Positions 17,878 through 26,014 of a DNA stretch of 40,054 bases are shown piece after piece. The notes beneath the pieces were generated by a model. It worked only from the letters and a program-made list of their open reading frames with translations, ran no database searches and was not told where the DNA came from. Source of the DNA: Gammaproteobacteria bacterium (GTDB lineage: Bacteria; Pseudomonadota; Gammaproteobacteria; Pseudomonadales; Azotimanducaceae); NCBI GenBank assembly GCA_002684495.1, contig NYVG01000007.1, positions 1 through 40,054 of the forward strand. Reading direction: 5' to 3'. The stretch's first letter is position 1; each line of letters starts with the position of its first letter. A program made the translations under genes and the position numbers.

Positions 17878-17883
17878 TATACT
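17878..17883 (+). promoter_or_regulatory. Candidate -10 element just before mtaD (possible leaderless transcript)
   Basis: TATACT matches the -10 consensus at 5 of 6 bases and ends 6 nt before the mtaD ATG. A weak -35, AAGACC (17855-17860, 3 of 6), lies 17 bp upstream. The start would fall at or near the A of the ATG, and mtaD has no Shine-Dalgarno. Confidence 0.4.
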
Positions 17884-17889
17884 TGGCCC

Positions 17890-19200
17890 ATGCACACCCC
17901 AGAATTTCTTCTCAGCGCGACATGGTTATTGCCCATCGCGCCGAACAATATTGCGCTTACCGACCATGGCGTTGCGGTACACGAAGGTCGCATTACTGCA
18001 CTAGCGCCTATTAGTGATTTGCTGCAGCAATTTCCTGACAGCCCCCATACGCACCTGCAAAATCAAATTTTGTTGCCGGGGCTGGTCAATGCCCATGGTC
18101 ACGCAGCAATGAGCTTGATGCGCGGCGTTGGCACTGGCCTGGCTCTACAAGAATGGCTGCAGGAGGCCATTTGGCCCTTTGAGGCAAAATACATGGACGC
18201 CCAAGCGGTGGCTCTGGGCACTGAACTGGCCCTTGCCGAGATGCTGTTGTCGGGCACTACCACCCTTGCTGACATGTATTTTTTTCCAGAAACCGTGGCG
18301 CGCGTTGCCCATCAAACCGGCATGCGCTGCCAAATTACCGCACCCATCATCAACTTTGCCACGTCATGGAGTCGCGACGCCGACGACGCACTGCACAAAA
18401 CTATGGCGTTATACGACGAGTATCGACACCACCCACTGATCAGGGTCGCGTTCGGGCCGCATAGCGCTTATAGCCTCGAGCGCAAACATCTCAATCAGAT
18501 TGCGATGTATGCAGACGAGCTCGAGGCGGCGGTGCAAATTCATCTGCACGAAACCCAGCGCGAGGTGGTCCAAGCCCACGAACAATTTGGGCACGGCCAC
18601 ATCGAGTTGTTGCGCGATACAGGACTCCTCGGGCCACGGCTGCAGACTGTGCACATGACGCAACTGACTGCAGCGGAAATCGACATGGTCGCTGCAGCCA
18701 AAACAAGTGTGGTGCACTGCCCGACCTCGAACATGCAGCTGGCTAGCGGCACCTGTCCGGTGGCCGAACTGCAGGCCCAAGAGGTTACCGTCGCCCTTGG
18801 CACCGACGGCGCCGCATCAAATAATACCCAGGATCTTTTCGCCGAAATGCGTCTGGCAGGTTTGCTGGCAAAACATACCAATGCCGACCCCACTCAGGGC
18901 CAAGCTAAGGATATGCTGAAAATGGCCACCTTAAATGGCGCTCGCGCCCTCGGCTTAGAGCAAGACATCGGCTCACTGGAAGTAGGTAAGAGCGCCGACT
19001 TAATTGCGATTAATACCCAACAAGCCAATATGGCCCCGATTCACGATCCTTTCGCAAGCCTTGTGCACAATAGTAGTGGCTCGGCGGTCACCACCGTCAT
19101 GATTGCCGGCAATACATTGGTCAGTGACGGACAATTGCAAAAAATCAACATCGACGAGCTGTGTCGTAAGGCTCAGCGCTGGCAGCTGCAACTCAGCTAG
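17890..19200 (+). CDS. mtaD: 5-methylthioadenosine / S-adenosylhomocysteine deaminase
   Basis: 436 residues. A metal-dependent amidohydrolase that deaminates MTA and SAH to inosine derivatives (salvage or detoxification of by-products of SAM use). The first metal ligands are H69 and H71 in LVNAHGHAAM, followed by the central AFGPHSAYS, the substrate-contacting QIHLHETQREV, HC at VVHCPTSNMQLASG, and the metal-binding aspartate in LGTDGAASNN. Length and motif order match the MtaD/SsnA group, and the position upstream of ubiG is the one seen in Pseudomonas. The start ATG lacks a Shine-Dalgarno site (see the -10 element just upstream). ubiG, a SAM-dependent methyltransferase that produces SAH, is 42 bp downstream, which fits a shared role. 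Confidence 0.93.
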   Translation: MHTPEFLLSATWLLPIAPNNIALTDHGVAVHEGRITALAPISDLLQQFPDSPHTHLQNQILLPGLVNAHGHAAMSLMRGVGTGLALQEWLQEAIWPFEAKYMDAQAVALGTELALAEMLLSGTTTLADMYFFPETVARVAHQTGMRCQITAPIINFATSWSRDADDALHKTMALYDEYRHHPLIRVAFGPHSAYSLERKHLNQIAMYADELEAAVQIHLHETQREVVQAHEQFGHGHIELLRDTGLLGPRLQTVHMTQLTAAEIDMVAAAKTSVVHCPTSNMQLASGTCPVAELQAQEVTVALGTDGAASNNTQDLFAEMRLAGLLAKHTNADPTQGQAKDMLKMATLNGARALGLEQDIGSLEVGKSADLIAINTQQANMAPIHDPFASLVHNSSGSAVTTVMIAGNTLVSDGQLQKINIDELCRKAQRWQLQLS

Positions 19201-19242
19201 CCTTTCCACACCCTCGCCAAGCACCGCAATTCAGGAACAAAT

Positions 19243-19950
19243 ATGCAACCCGAAGCCAACGTCGACGCACCCGAAATTGAAAAATTTGATGCATTGGCCC
19301 ATCGCTGGTGGGACCCAAATGGCGACTTCAAACCGCTGCACGACATCAATCCCGCGCGGCTCGACTATATTCGCCAACGCACAGATCTAAGCGCCGGCCC
19401 AACGGTTGATATCGGCTGCGGCGGCGGCATTCTGAGCGAGTCAATGGCCAGTGCCGGCAGCGCAACTCTGGGCATCGACATGGCTGGTAAAGCCCTCGGA
19501 GTCGCCAAGCTACATGCTTTAGAGGCGAACGTTGACATTGAATACCTGGAAACCACGGCTGAGCAGCTGGCAGAAAACCGCGCCGGTGAATTCCGCACAG
19601 TGACCTGCATGGAGATGCTTGAGCATGTCACTGCTTACGCAGATACCGTTAAAGCCTGCGCAGAGCTTGCCCAACCCGGCGGCGATTTGTTCTTTTCCAC
19701 CATCAATCGCAACCCAAAATCTTATGTCATGCTGATCCTCGGCGCAGAGTATGTTTTGAATATTTTGCCGCGCGGTACCCATGAGTACGGCAAATTCATT
19801 AAACCAAGCGAACTGGCACAAGCATTGCGCGACGCCGGTTTGGATGTGCTGGACATCAGTGGCCTGCACTACAATCCACTCACCCGCAGCTGCCGTTTAG
19901 ATAACGACACCAGCACCAACTACATCGTGCACGCACGCAAGCCCGCTTAA
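19243..19950 (+). CDS. ubiG: Ubiquinone biosynthesis O-methyltransferase
   Basis: 235 residues, the usual length. SAM-dependent enzyme for both O-methylation steps of ubiquinone synthesis, associated with the inner membrane. It begins with EIEKFDALAHRWWDPNGDFK, the signature of UbiG, then the SAM-binding VDIGCGGGILSE, VTCMEMLEHV and the downstream FFSTINRNPKSY and GTHEYGKFIKPSEL, all family hallmarks. The start ATG has AGGAA 5 nt upstream. It lies between mtaD and yciK, probably in one transcript. In Pseudomonas a phosphatase gene (mupP/gph-like) follows ubiG; here yciK comes next directly. Confidence 0.97.
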   Translation: MQPEANVDAPEIEKFDALAHRWWDPNGDFKPLHDINPARLDYIRQRTDLSAGPTVDIGCGGGILSESMASAGSATLGIDMAGKALGVAKLHALEANVDIEYLETTAEQLAENRAGEFRTVTCMEMLEHVTAYADTVKACAELAQPGGDLFFSTINRNPKSYVMLILGAEYVLNILPRGTHEYGKFIKPSELAQALRDAGLDVLDISGLHYNPLTRSCRLDNDTSTNYIVHARKPA

Positions 19951-19963
19951 GAACAGAAATTTT

Positions 19964-20803
19964 ATGACCCATAACGCGATCGAAAACTACCCTGAGCTGC
20001 AGATTGAAATAGCAGAGTGGCCCTCGTTTCTTGACGAAGCGCTGGCTCCTACCACCCTAATCGGCAAGCGTATTGTGGTCACCGGCGCCGGCGACGGCAT
20101 TGGTAAAGCACTGGCCAAGTCGTTAGCGTGCTTCGGTGCCGACGTCATATTATTGGGCCGCACCCGCACGAAATTAGAGGCGGTTTTCGATTGGATCAAA
20201 CAAAATACGCCCACCGACCCCGTAATCGTGCCCTGCGATTTGGCGCAATTGGATACCGACACCGTAAGCGCATTGGCTGAATCAATCAGCAGCCACTACG
20301 GCCGTTTGCACGGCGTCGTGCATTGCGCGTCCATGCTTGGGCCCAAGATTCCATTAGTACATTACCCTGCCGACCAGTGGCAGACCGTGATGCAGACTAA
20401 TGTGAATGCGGTGTTCATGTTGAATCAGGGGCTGTTCGATTTACTCGATCAGGGCGACCCCGGCTGTGTGATTCATGTTTCGTCCAGTGTCGGCAGCCAA
20501 GGCCGTGCCTATTGGGGCGCCTATTCAGCATCAAAATTTGCCTTGGAAGGCCTGAGCCAAATTCTTGCTGACGAAACCGAAACAGCTGGAAAAATACGCG
20601 TCTATAGTGTTAACCCGGGGGGCACCCGCACGGCCATGCGACGCGAGGCTTATCCGTTAGAGGATCCGCAAACCTTACCAATCCCGGAAAAGCACATGGG
20701 CTTGTTTTTATTTTTGCTGGTGGGCAGCTTGGTGCCGGACCTGATCAAGCGCCCTCTACCTGCTACCGGGGCACAAATAGACGCCCGCTCGTGGCTGACT
20801 TAA
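19964..20803 (+). CDS. yciK: YciK-family short-chain dehydrogenase
   Basis: 279 residues. A classical SDR of unassigned substrate. The cofactor motif TGAGDGIG (T-G-x3-G-x-G) is at residues about 38-45, the NAG-like motif reads HCASMLG, the catalytic serine is in VIHVSSSVGSQG, and the Tyr-Lys pair is in YSASKFALEG. LLGRTRTKLE after the second strand is the usual NADP-side region. The YciK label rests on the conserved position after ubiG and on resemblance to E. coli YciK. An N-terminal extension of about 25 residues precedes the fold. Its stop codon directly abuts the stop of the convergent rluB with no intergenic base. Confidence 0.9.
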   Translation: MTHNAIENYPELQIEIAEWPSFLDEALAPTTLIGKRIVVTGAGDGIGKALAKSLACFGADVILLGRTRTKLEAVFDWIKQNTPTDPVIVPCDLAQLDTDTVSALAESISSHYGRLHGVVHCASMLGPKIPLVHYPADQWQTVMQTNVNAVFMLNQGLFDLLDQGDPGCVIHVSSSVGSQGRAYWGAYSASKFALEGLSQILADETETAGKIRVYSVNPGGTRTAMRREAYPLEDPQTLPIPEKHMGLFLFLLVGSLVPDLIKRPLPATGAQIDARSWLT

Positions 20804-21667
20804 TTAGTGTTCCGGCAAGTCTGGGTAAGGCACCAGGCAACTGGTTTTCGCTACTTTTGAGCGTTTAAGCCGCTGCGCGGCTTGAGAATCCGCACTCTTG
20901 GCCGTAGGCATCCGCAACAACTTATACAGGCGTCGTATATCGTCCAACTGCATTGACGCCCACTGCCCAACGGTTAGCCACGACGGCAAAATCACTGGTC
21001 CATAACGCACCCGCTTGAGCCTACTGACCGTGGCACCCACGGCATCAAATAACCGTCGGACCTCGCGGTTCTTACCTTCCATCAGCGCTACGTGGTACCA
21101 AAAATTATTTTCACTGCCGTTGTAATAACGGATATCAGAGAAGCGCATTTGTTCGCCTTCTACCACCACCCCACTGAGCAATTGCTGCAGTGCGTCATCA
21201 TCAAGTTTGCGGTTAATCCGCACGGCATACTCCCGATCCATTCCCGTGGAGGGGTGCATTAATTTGTGCGCAAGTTCGCCATCGTTAGTGAGTAGTAGCA
21301 AACCTGTAGTCGCCATATCCAAGCGGCCCACAGTTATCCATCGCCCCTCTCGTAAACGCGGCAGCTGATCAAAAATAGTCGGCCGCTTCTCCGGATCACG
21401 GCGACTGCATACCGTGCCACCAGCCTTGTTCAGCAGCAAAATTTGCGGCGCATTGGCGCGTCGGTCACCAAGTCTTTGACCATCAACTTCAAGTTGATCA
21501 GCTGCCGAGACCCGCTGCCCTAGATGCGCGAGGGTACCGTTGACGCTGACACGACCTTCGGTGATCCAGTTTTCCATCTGGCGGCGTGATCCGAGCCCTT
21601 GCGCAGCTAATACCTTCTGCAGCTTTTCTCCGTCGCCTTGGTCTGCTTGCGATTGCTGGGGCGCCAC
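20804..21667 (-). CDS. rluB: 23S rRNA pseudouridine synthase RluB
   Basis: 287 residues. Makes pseudouridine at position 2605 of 23S rRNA (E. coli numbering). An N-terminal S4 RNA-binding domain (EKLQKVLAAQGLGSRRQMENW) is followed by the catalytic GRLDMATTGLLLLTNDG with the active-site aspartate, then GKNREVRRLFDAVG, typical of the RsuA/RluB/E/F group. A longer frame runs to 21709 and would overlap scpB by 41 nt. I start at the GTG 21665-21667 because AGGA lies 8 nt upstream and it falls just after the scpB stop. The C-terminal tail is short and basic. Placement directly after scpA-scpB is the standard gammaproteobacterial order. Confidence 0.94.
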   Translation of the reverse strand: MAPQQSQADQGDGEKLQKVLAAQGLGSRRQMENWITEGRVSVNGTLAHLGQRVSAADQLEVDGQRLGDRRANAPQILLLNKAGGTVCSRRDPEKRPTIFDQLPRLREGRWITVGRLDMATTGLLLLTNDGELAHKLMHPSTGMDREYAVRINRKLDDDALQQLLSGVVVEGEQMRFSDIRYYNGSENNFWYHVALMEGKNREVRRLFDAVGATVSRLKRVRYGPVILPSWLTVGQWASMQLDDIRRLYKLLRMPTAKSADSQAAQRLKRSKVAKTSCLVPYPDLPEH

Positions 21668-21668
21668 G

Positions 21669-22451
21669 CTACACGTCCTGGGCAGGCGCGGCGGCCTGCT
21701 GTGCCGCACTGCCTTCAGTAACTTCAGAGTCTGGCGACTGTGCCAAGCTATTATCGTCTGCAGGTGCCGAATCTTCGTGGCTCGGTGCTGCCTCAGCCGT
21801 CCTGCCTGCCTCAGTGGCCGACGTTACCTCACTAATGGACATTTCCTTGGCTGCGGCCTCAGCGGCAGCTTTCTCAGCCTCGATGACTGGCTCAATCATT
21901 TCGCGTATTTCATCCAACGGCGGCAACTGATCCAAACTGCGCACTCCAAAATAATCTAAGAAAGCCTTGGTCGTACCATAGATCGCAGGGCGACCTGGCG
22001 CCTCACGTTGCCCAACAATTTTTATCCAATCGCGCTCTAACAACGTGCGCATAATATTCTGACTTACGCCGACGCCACGGATTTGCTCAATATCACCTCG
22101 AGTCACCGGCTGCTTGTAGGTAATGATCGCCAACGTTTCCAGCAATGCCCGGGTGTAGCGCGGTGGCTTTTCGTCCCATAGCCTACTGACCCAGGGGCTT
22201 AGATCTTGGCGCGCCTGAAATCGGTAACCCGACGCCACTTGCACCAGTTCAATACCTCTATCGCTATTATTTGCCTGCAGATCTTTGAGCACCTGGCGAA
22301 CCTTTTTACGCCCCTCTTCTGCGCCCAGTTCGCCATCGCGAAACAGTTTGAACAGCCCGTCCACTGTCACCGGGCCCTCTGCCGCCAGTAACGCAGCTTC
22401 AATGATCTGCGCGACTTTTTCTGACGCTAATTCTTCAACTTCTGTGCTCAC
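21669..22451 (-). CDS. scpB: Segregation and condensation protein B
   Basis: 260 residues. A kleisin-associated winged-helix protein that partners ScpA and Smc in chromosome condensation. The winged-helix features include IIEAALLAAEGPVTVDGL, RYTRALLETLAIITYKQPVTRGDIEQIRG (a hallmark stretch here cited by its end residues) and REAPGRPAIYGTTKAFLDYFG. A low-complexity Ala/Glu/Ser tail of about 70 residues follows the fold and is probably disordered. The start GTG overlaps the scpA stop as GTGA, implying coupling. In most Gammaproteobacteria Smc is replaced or complemented by MukBEF; presence of ScpAB suggests an Smc-type condensin here, but no smc gene lies in the window. Confidence 0.95.
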   Translation of the reverse strand: MSTEVEELASEKVAQIIEAALLAAEGPVTVDGLFKLFRDGELGAEEGRKKVRQVLKDLQANNSDRGIELVQVASGYRFQARQDLSPWVSRLWDEKPPRYTRALLETLAIITYKQPVTRGDIEQIRGVGVSQNIMRTLLERDWIKIVGQREAPGRPAIYGTTKAFLDYFGVRSLDQLPPLDEIREMIEPVIEAEKAAAEAAAKEMSISEVTSATEAGRTAEAAPSHEDSAPADDNSLAQSPDSEVTEGSAAQQAAAPAQDV

Positions 22452-23386
22452 GAAATGTCCTCCTCCGCAGACGCATCTTGACCGGAGTATTGAGCGTCGA
22501 TTGCCGCAAAGTCAGCCAAAGGCCCACCCTGTACAGCACCGGTACCTGCGCGCACATGGATTGGCGCAAACGCTTCGGCCTGCTGGAATTCCAGCAGTGA
22601 TTCACGAACCAGCTCCATGATTGCCAAAAATGTGACCACGACACCAAGCCGTCCTTCTTCGACTGCAAACAATTCTTGAAACGGCACAAATTCACTGGTT
22701 TGTTTAACCCGATTGAGTATGTTGCCCATGCGCTCACGCACGGACAACGGCTCTAGCTGGATTTCATGCTCAGTAAACATTTCTGCACGGCGCAACACGT
22801 GGGCCATGGCCAGCAGCACTTCACGGAAATCCACATCAGGATCTGCATGCTGACGCACAAGTTCAGGTCTGTTCGCCCCCGCAACGAACAGTTCCCGTTC
22901 TACCCGGGGTACCTCGTCGAGGCGTTCAGCACCGGTCTTGATCTGTTCGTATTCCTGTAAGCGACGAATTAACTCGGCACGCGGATCGTCTTCTTCGTCA
23001 TCTGCCTCTGGTCGTGGCAGCAGCATCCGTGACTTAATTTCTGCCAACATCGCAGCCATCAGCAGATACTCGCCGGCCAGTTCCAGCTCTAAGGCCTGCA
23101 TCAATTCGATGTATTCGATGTACTGGGCAGTAATTACTGCCACTTTGACATCCAAGATGTTCAGGTTCTGACGGCGGATCAGGTACAAAAGCAGATCCAG
23201 CGGTCCCTCGAACGTATCTAAGAAAACCTCCAGCGCCTCTGGTGGAATATACAAATCGGTAGGTAACTGTTTGACCGACTCGCCAGCGACCCACGCAATG
23301 GTTTCTTGATCTTCTTGTCGGGCCTGGCTCAGATGGCTTGGGGTTGCCGCTACTGGGTGGGCTTCTGTTTCAATCTCTGCTTCCAT
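22448..23386 (-). CDS. scpA: Segregation and condensation protein A
   Basis: 312 residues. The kleisin subunit of the Smc-ScpAB condensin, bridging the Smc heads. The N-terminal domain carries FEGPLDLLLYLIRRQNLNI and LAGEYLLMAAMLAEIKSRM, the family signatures for binding the Smc neck. An acidic linker (EADDEEDDPRAELI) and a C-terminal winged-helix region (VVTFLAIMELVRESLLEFQQ) follow. A non-conserved stretch of about 40 residues precedes the first domain, so a start further in is possible, but no better Shine-Dalgarno was noted. It follows trpS by 52 bp, so trpS-scpA-scpB-rluB are probably one transcription unit. Confidence 0.95.
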   Translation of the reverse strand: MEAEIETEAHPVAATPSHLSQARQEDQETIAWVAGESVKQLPTDLYIPPEALEVFLDTFEGPLDLLLYLIRRQNLNILDVKVAVITAQYIEYIELMQALELELAGEYLLMAAMLAEIKSRMLLPRPEADDEEDDPRAELIRRLQEYEQIKTGAERLDEVPRVERELFVAGANRPELVRQHADPDVDFREVLLAMAHVLRRAEMFTEHEIQLEPLSVRERMGNILNRVKQTSEFVPFQELFAVEEGRLGVVVTFLAIMELVRESLLEFQQAEAFAPIHVRAGTGAVQGGPLADFAAIDAQYSGQDASAEEDIS

Positions 23387-23438
23387 GCTAGTGCTCCCGC
23401 GCTAGTGCTTTCGCATCGTGGGTAAAGACCCCACAGAT

Positions 23439-24653
23439 TTAGCGATGACTGATGCCAATGGCCTCACGCACATCATCTAAAGTTTCCCGAGCAATACTGC
23501 GGGCCTTTTCTGAACCTTCCTGAATGATCGTATTGACCAAATCAGCGTCTTCATCAAACTGCTGTGCCCGCTGCCGAATAATCTCTTGCTCTGCATTCAC
23601 ACTGTCGATCAACGGGCCCTTACAATCTATGCACCCCATGGCGGCGCTACGACAGCCTTGTGCAGCCCATTCCAGCGTTGCTTTGTCTGAATACACCTGA
23701 TGCAGCGCATACACCGGACACTGTTCAGGGTCACCCGGATCTGTTTTGCGCACCCGCGCAGGATCCGTTTGCATAGTGCGAATTTTCTGCTCAACAGAGT
23801 CTGGCGCTTCACGTAACGAGATGTAGTTATTATAGGATTTGGACATTTTTTCGCCGTCCAATCCGGGCATTTTCGGCTGCTCAGCAAGCAGCGATTGCGG
23901 CTCTGGCAGGATAATGCGGCCATTGCCTTCGAGGTATCCAAACAATCGCTCGGTATCTCCAATAGATAAGTTTTGTTGCTCTGCCAGCAGCGCGCGGGCA
24001 CGCTCCAGCGCCTCGGCATCACCGCGCTCGACAAACTCGCGGCGTAAATTCACATACAGCCGCGCCGCCTTCTTGCCCATCTTCTTGATCGCTGCCTCAG
24101 CATGCTCTTCGAATCCGGGCTCGCGCCCGTATACATGATTGAAGCGCCGCGCCACCTCACGGGTCAGTTCAACGTGTGCAACCTGATCAGCACCAACAGG
24201 CACCCATCCCGCGCGGTAAATTAGAATGTCGGCCGCTTGCAGCAACGGATAGCCGAGGAAACCGTAGGTGGCCAAATCGCGATCCGACAATTTCTGTTGC
24301 TGATCTTTATACGATGGTACCCGTTCCAGCCACGACAGCGGTGTGATCATTGATAACAATAAATGCAGCTCCGCGTGTTCAGGCACGCGGCTTTGCACAA
24401 ACACGGTAGCCGCACCCGGGTTTATCCCGGCGGCCAACCAATCCACCACCGTGTCGTAGGTAAACTGCTCAATACTCTCAGCATGTTCATAGTTAGTGGT
24501 CAGGGCGTGGTAGTCCGCCACAAAAAAGTAGCATTCGTACTCATGCTGCAGACGCACCCAATTATTTAATACGCCGTGGAGGTGGCCGAGATGCAAGCGG
24601 CCGGTCGGCCGCATTCCAGAAAGCACCCTTTGATTCGAATCGTTGCTGCTCAA
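23439..24653 (-). CDS. trpS: Tryptophanyl-tRNA synthetase with a four-cysteine C-terminal motif
   Basis: 404 residues. Class I synthetase charging tRNA-Trp. The HIGH equivalent is in GRLHLGHLHG and the KMSKS motif in GEKMSKSYNN. GYPLLQAADILIYRAGWVPV and VGADQVAHVELTREVARRF bind tryptophan and ATP. It is longer than the E. coli enzyme (334) and resembles the longer Pseudomonas-type form. Cysteines C312, C334, C341 and C344 make C-x21-C-x6-C-x2-C, close to the C-x22-C-x6-C-x2-C that holds a [4Fe-4S] cluster in Thermotoga maritima TrpRS; a cluster here is inference. The start is TTG (24651-24653): an in-frame TAG lies four codons upstream and AGGG sits 7 nt before the TTG. A TATAAT promoter element precedes it. 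Confidence 0.96.
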   Translation of the reverse strand: MSSNDSNQRVLSGMRPTGRLHLGHLHGVLNNWVRLQHEYECYFFVADYHALTTNYEHAESIEQFTYDTVVDWLAAGINPGAATVFVQSRVPEHAELHLLLSMITPLSWLERVPSYKDQQQKLSDRDLATYGFLGYPLLQAADILIYRAGWVPVGADQVAHVELTREVARRFNHVYGREPGFEEHAEAAIKKMGKKAARLYVNLRREFVERGDAEALERARALLAEQQNLSIGDTERLFGYLEGNGRIILPEPQSLLAEQPKMPGLDGEKMSKSYNNYISLREAPDSVEQKIRTMQTDPARVRKTDPGDPEQCPVYALHQVYSDKATLEWAAQGCRSAAMGCIDCKGPLIDSVNAEQEIIRQRAQQFDEDADLVNTIIQEGSEKARSIARETLDDVREAIGISHR

Positions 24654-24683
24654 GCGAGCGCCCTAAACAAAAATAACTCGCGC

Positions 24684-24689
24684 ATTATA
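24684..24689 (-). promoter_or_regulatory. Promoter -10 element of trpS
   Basis: A perfect TATAAT on the minus strand, followed by the G/C-rich discriminator GCGCGAG. The transcript would start about 23 nt upstream of the trpS TTG. No good -35 lies at 16-18 bp, so an activator or an extended contact may be needed. GC-rich discriminators are typical of genes under stringent control. Confidence 0.55.
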
Positions 24690-24745
24690 GGGGCAGCGGC
24701 CATTGGATGGCAGAATTTTCCACAATTGATGGCGCACAAATGCGG

Positions 24746-25357
24746 CTAAACCAATTCACCGACCCCTTGACGTATCACCGCTATCTCCCCTTGGGTCAGA
24801 TCGACTACTGTGGAGGGCTCGATTCCACAAGATCCGCTGTCAAGCACCACCGCGATCTGGCTCTTTAACCGTGCGACGATCTCGTCGCCCTCTTGTAAAC
24901 AAGCCTCATCGCCCGGTAATCGCAGGGTACTGGTCAACATTGGCTCCCCGAGCGCTTCCAATAGCCCCTGGGCAACCGGGTGCTCTGGAATGTGCAGACC
25001 GATCGTCCGCTTTTTCGGGTGCACTAAGCGTTTCGGCACTTCCTTACTGGCAGGCAATATGAATGTAAACGGTCCCGGGGTATTGCGTTTGAGCAGCCGA
25101 TAATCCGCATTCTCCACTCGGGCATAAGTACTGAGTTCGCTGAGATCCCGGCAGGCCAAGGTAAACTGATGATTTTTTTCCAACTTTCGTAGCTGTATGA
25201 GTCTCTCCATCGCCGCCTTGTCGCCGACATGGCAGGCTAGCGCATAGGTCGTATCACTGGGATAGGCAACCAATTCGCCTTGATGCAACGCCTGGGCTGC
25301 AACTTTTAGCAAACGCGCCTGAGGGTGAGTGGGATGAACATCTAGTCGCTGAGTCAT
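24746..25357 (-). CDS. YciO/Sua5/YrdC-family protein (threonylcarbamoyl-AMP synthase-like)
   Basis: 203 residues. The YrdC fold binds ATP, bicarbonate and threonine; TsaC/Sua5 members make threonylcarbamoyl-AMP for the t6A modification of tRNA. Typical features are GELVAYPSDTTYALACHVGD, RLIQLRKLEKNHQFTLACRD, the GPFTFILPAS stretch and GIEPSTVVDLTQGEIAVIRQG. The KRTIGLHIPEHPVAQGLL pattern and the N-terminus HPTHPQARLL match the YciO subgroup, whose exact role is less certain than TsaC's. The frame runs to 25444, but the ATG at 25355-25357 has GGAGA close upstream. It is divergent from yciB with 78 bp between and lies 92 bp from the trpS start on the same strand, so it may precede trpS in transcription. 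Confidence 0.9.
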   Translation of the reverse strand: MTQRLDVHPTHPQARLLKVAAQALHQGELVAYPSDTTYALACHVGDKAAMERLIQLRKLEKNHQFTLACRDLSELSTYARVENADYRLLKRNTPGPFTFILPASKEVPKRLVHPKKRTIGLHIPEHPVAQGLLEALGEPMLTSTLRLPGDEACLQEGDEIVARLKSQIAVVLDSGSCGIEPSTVVDLTQGEIAVIRQGVGELV

Positions 25358-25435
25358 AGTCTCTCCGTGGCCGGATCTTGGATGATCGCTAGCGTAAATT
25401 CCTCTACCATGCGCTGTCACATTTGGATCAGCTTC

Positions 25436-26005
25436 ATGCAACAACTTATCGACTACGCTGCGGTCTTAGCCTTCCTTATCGCATATTTTGTCAGCGGCGA
25501 CATCTTTATCGCCACCGCGGTTTTAATGATCGGCGTCACACTGCAACTCTTGGCCTACAAACTTTTGCGCAAACCCATTGGTAACGAGCTAAAACTCACA
25601 TTCTGGGTCAGCATGGTGCTTGGCGGATTAACTCTGATTGTGCGCGACGAGGCCTTTATCCAATGGAAGCCCACCATCATCTATAGTTTATTCGCCGCCG
25701 CTTTGTTGGGGTCGCTGTGGTTTAACAAAGTATTTTTGCTGCAAAAACTATTGGGCAAGGCAATGACACTGAGCGATGCTAATTGGACTCGCCTTACCTA
25801 TGGCTGGTCCATTGCGTTCCTAAGCTGTGCCGGCTTGAATCTGTGGGTGGCAGAAAATTTCTCTATGGACGTCTGGGTAACATTCAAATTCGCCGGACTC
25901 ATGGGCCTACAGCTGGTATTTATTGTGCTCACTGTTGGCTATCTAGTCGCCACCGGCGCATCGTCGGAATCGGCAATCGACAACCCAGAAGCTAAAGATT
26001 CTTAG
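25436..26005 (+). CDS. yciB: Inner membrane protein YciB (septation protein A family)
   Basis: 189 residues, the usual size. A polytopic inner-membrane protein with five to six hydrophobic helices and the family stretches MQQLIDYAAVLAFLIAYFV at the start, IYSLFAAALLGSLWFNKVFLLQKLLG and LTYGWSIAFL. E. coli YciB is linked to cell-envelope synthesis and septation by interaction with divisome and elongation proteins; its molecular activity is not settled. The frame extends to 25367, but the family N-terminus begins at ATG 25436. There is no strong Shine-Dalgarno. It is divergent from the YciO-family gene, a pairing common in Gammaproteobacteria, and is followed 9 bp later by pdxJ. Confidence 0.93.
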   Translation: MQQLIDYAAVLAFLIAYFVSGDIFIATAVLMIGVTLQLLAYKLLRKPIGNELKLTFWVSMVLGGLTLIVRDEAFIQWKPTIIYSLFAAALLGSLWFNKVFLLQKLLGKAMTLSDANWTRLTYGWSIAFLSCAGLNLWVAENFSMDVWVTFKFAGLMGLQLVFIVLTVGYLVATGASSESAIDNPEAKDS

Positions 26006-26014
26006 AGTAGGCTG

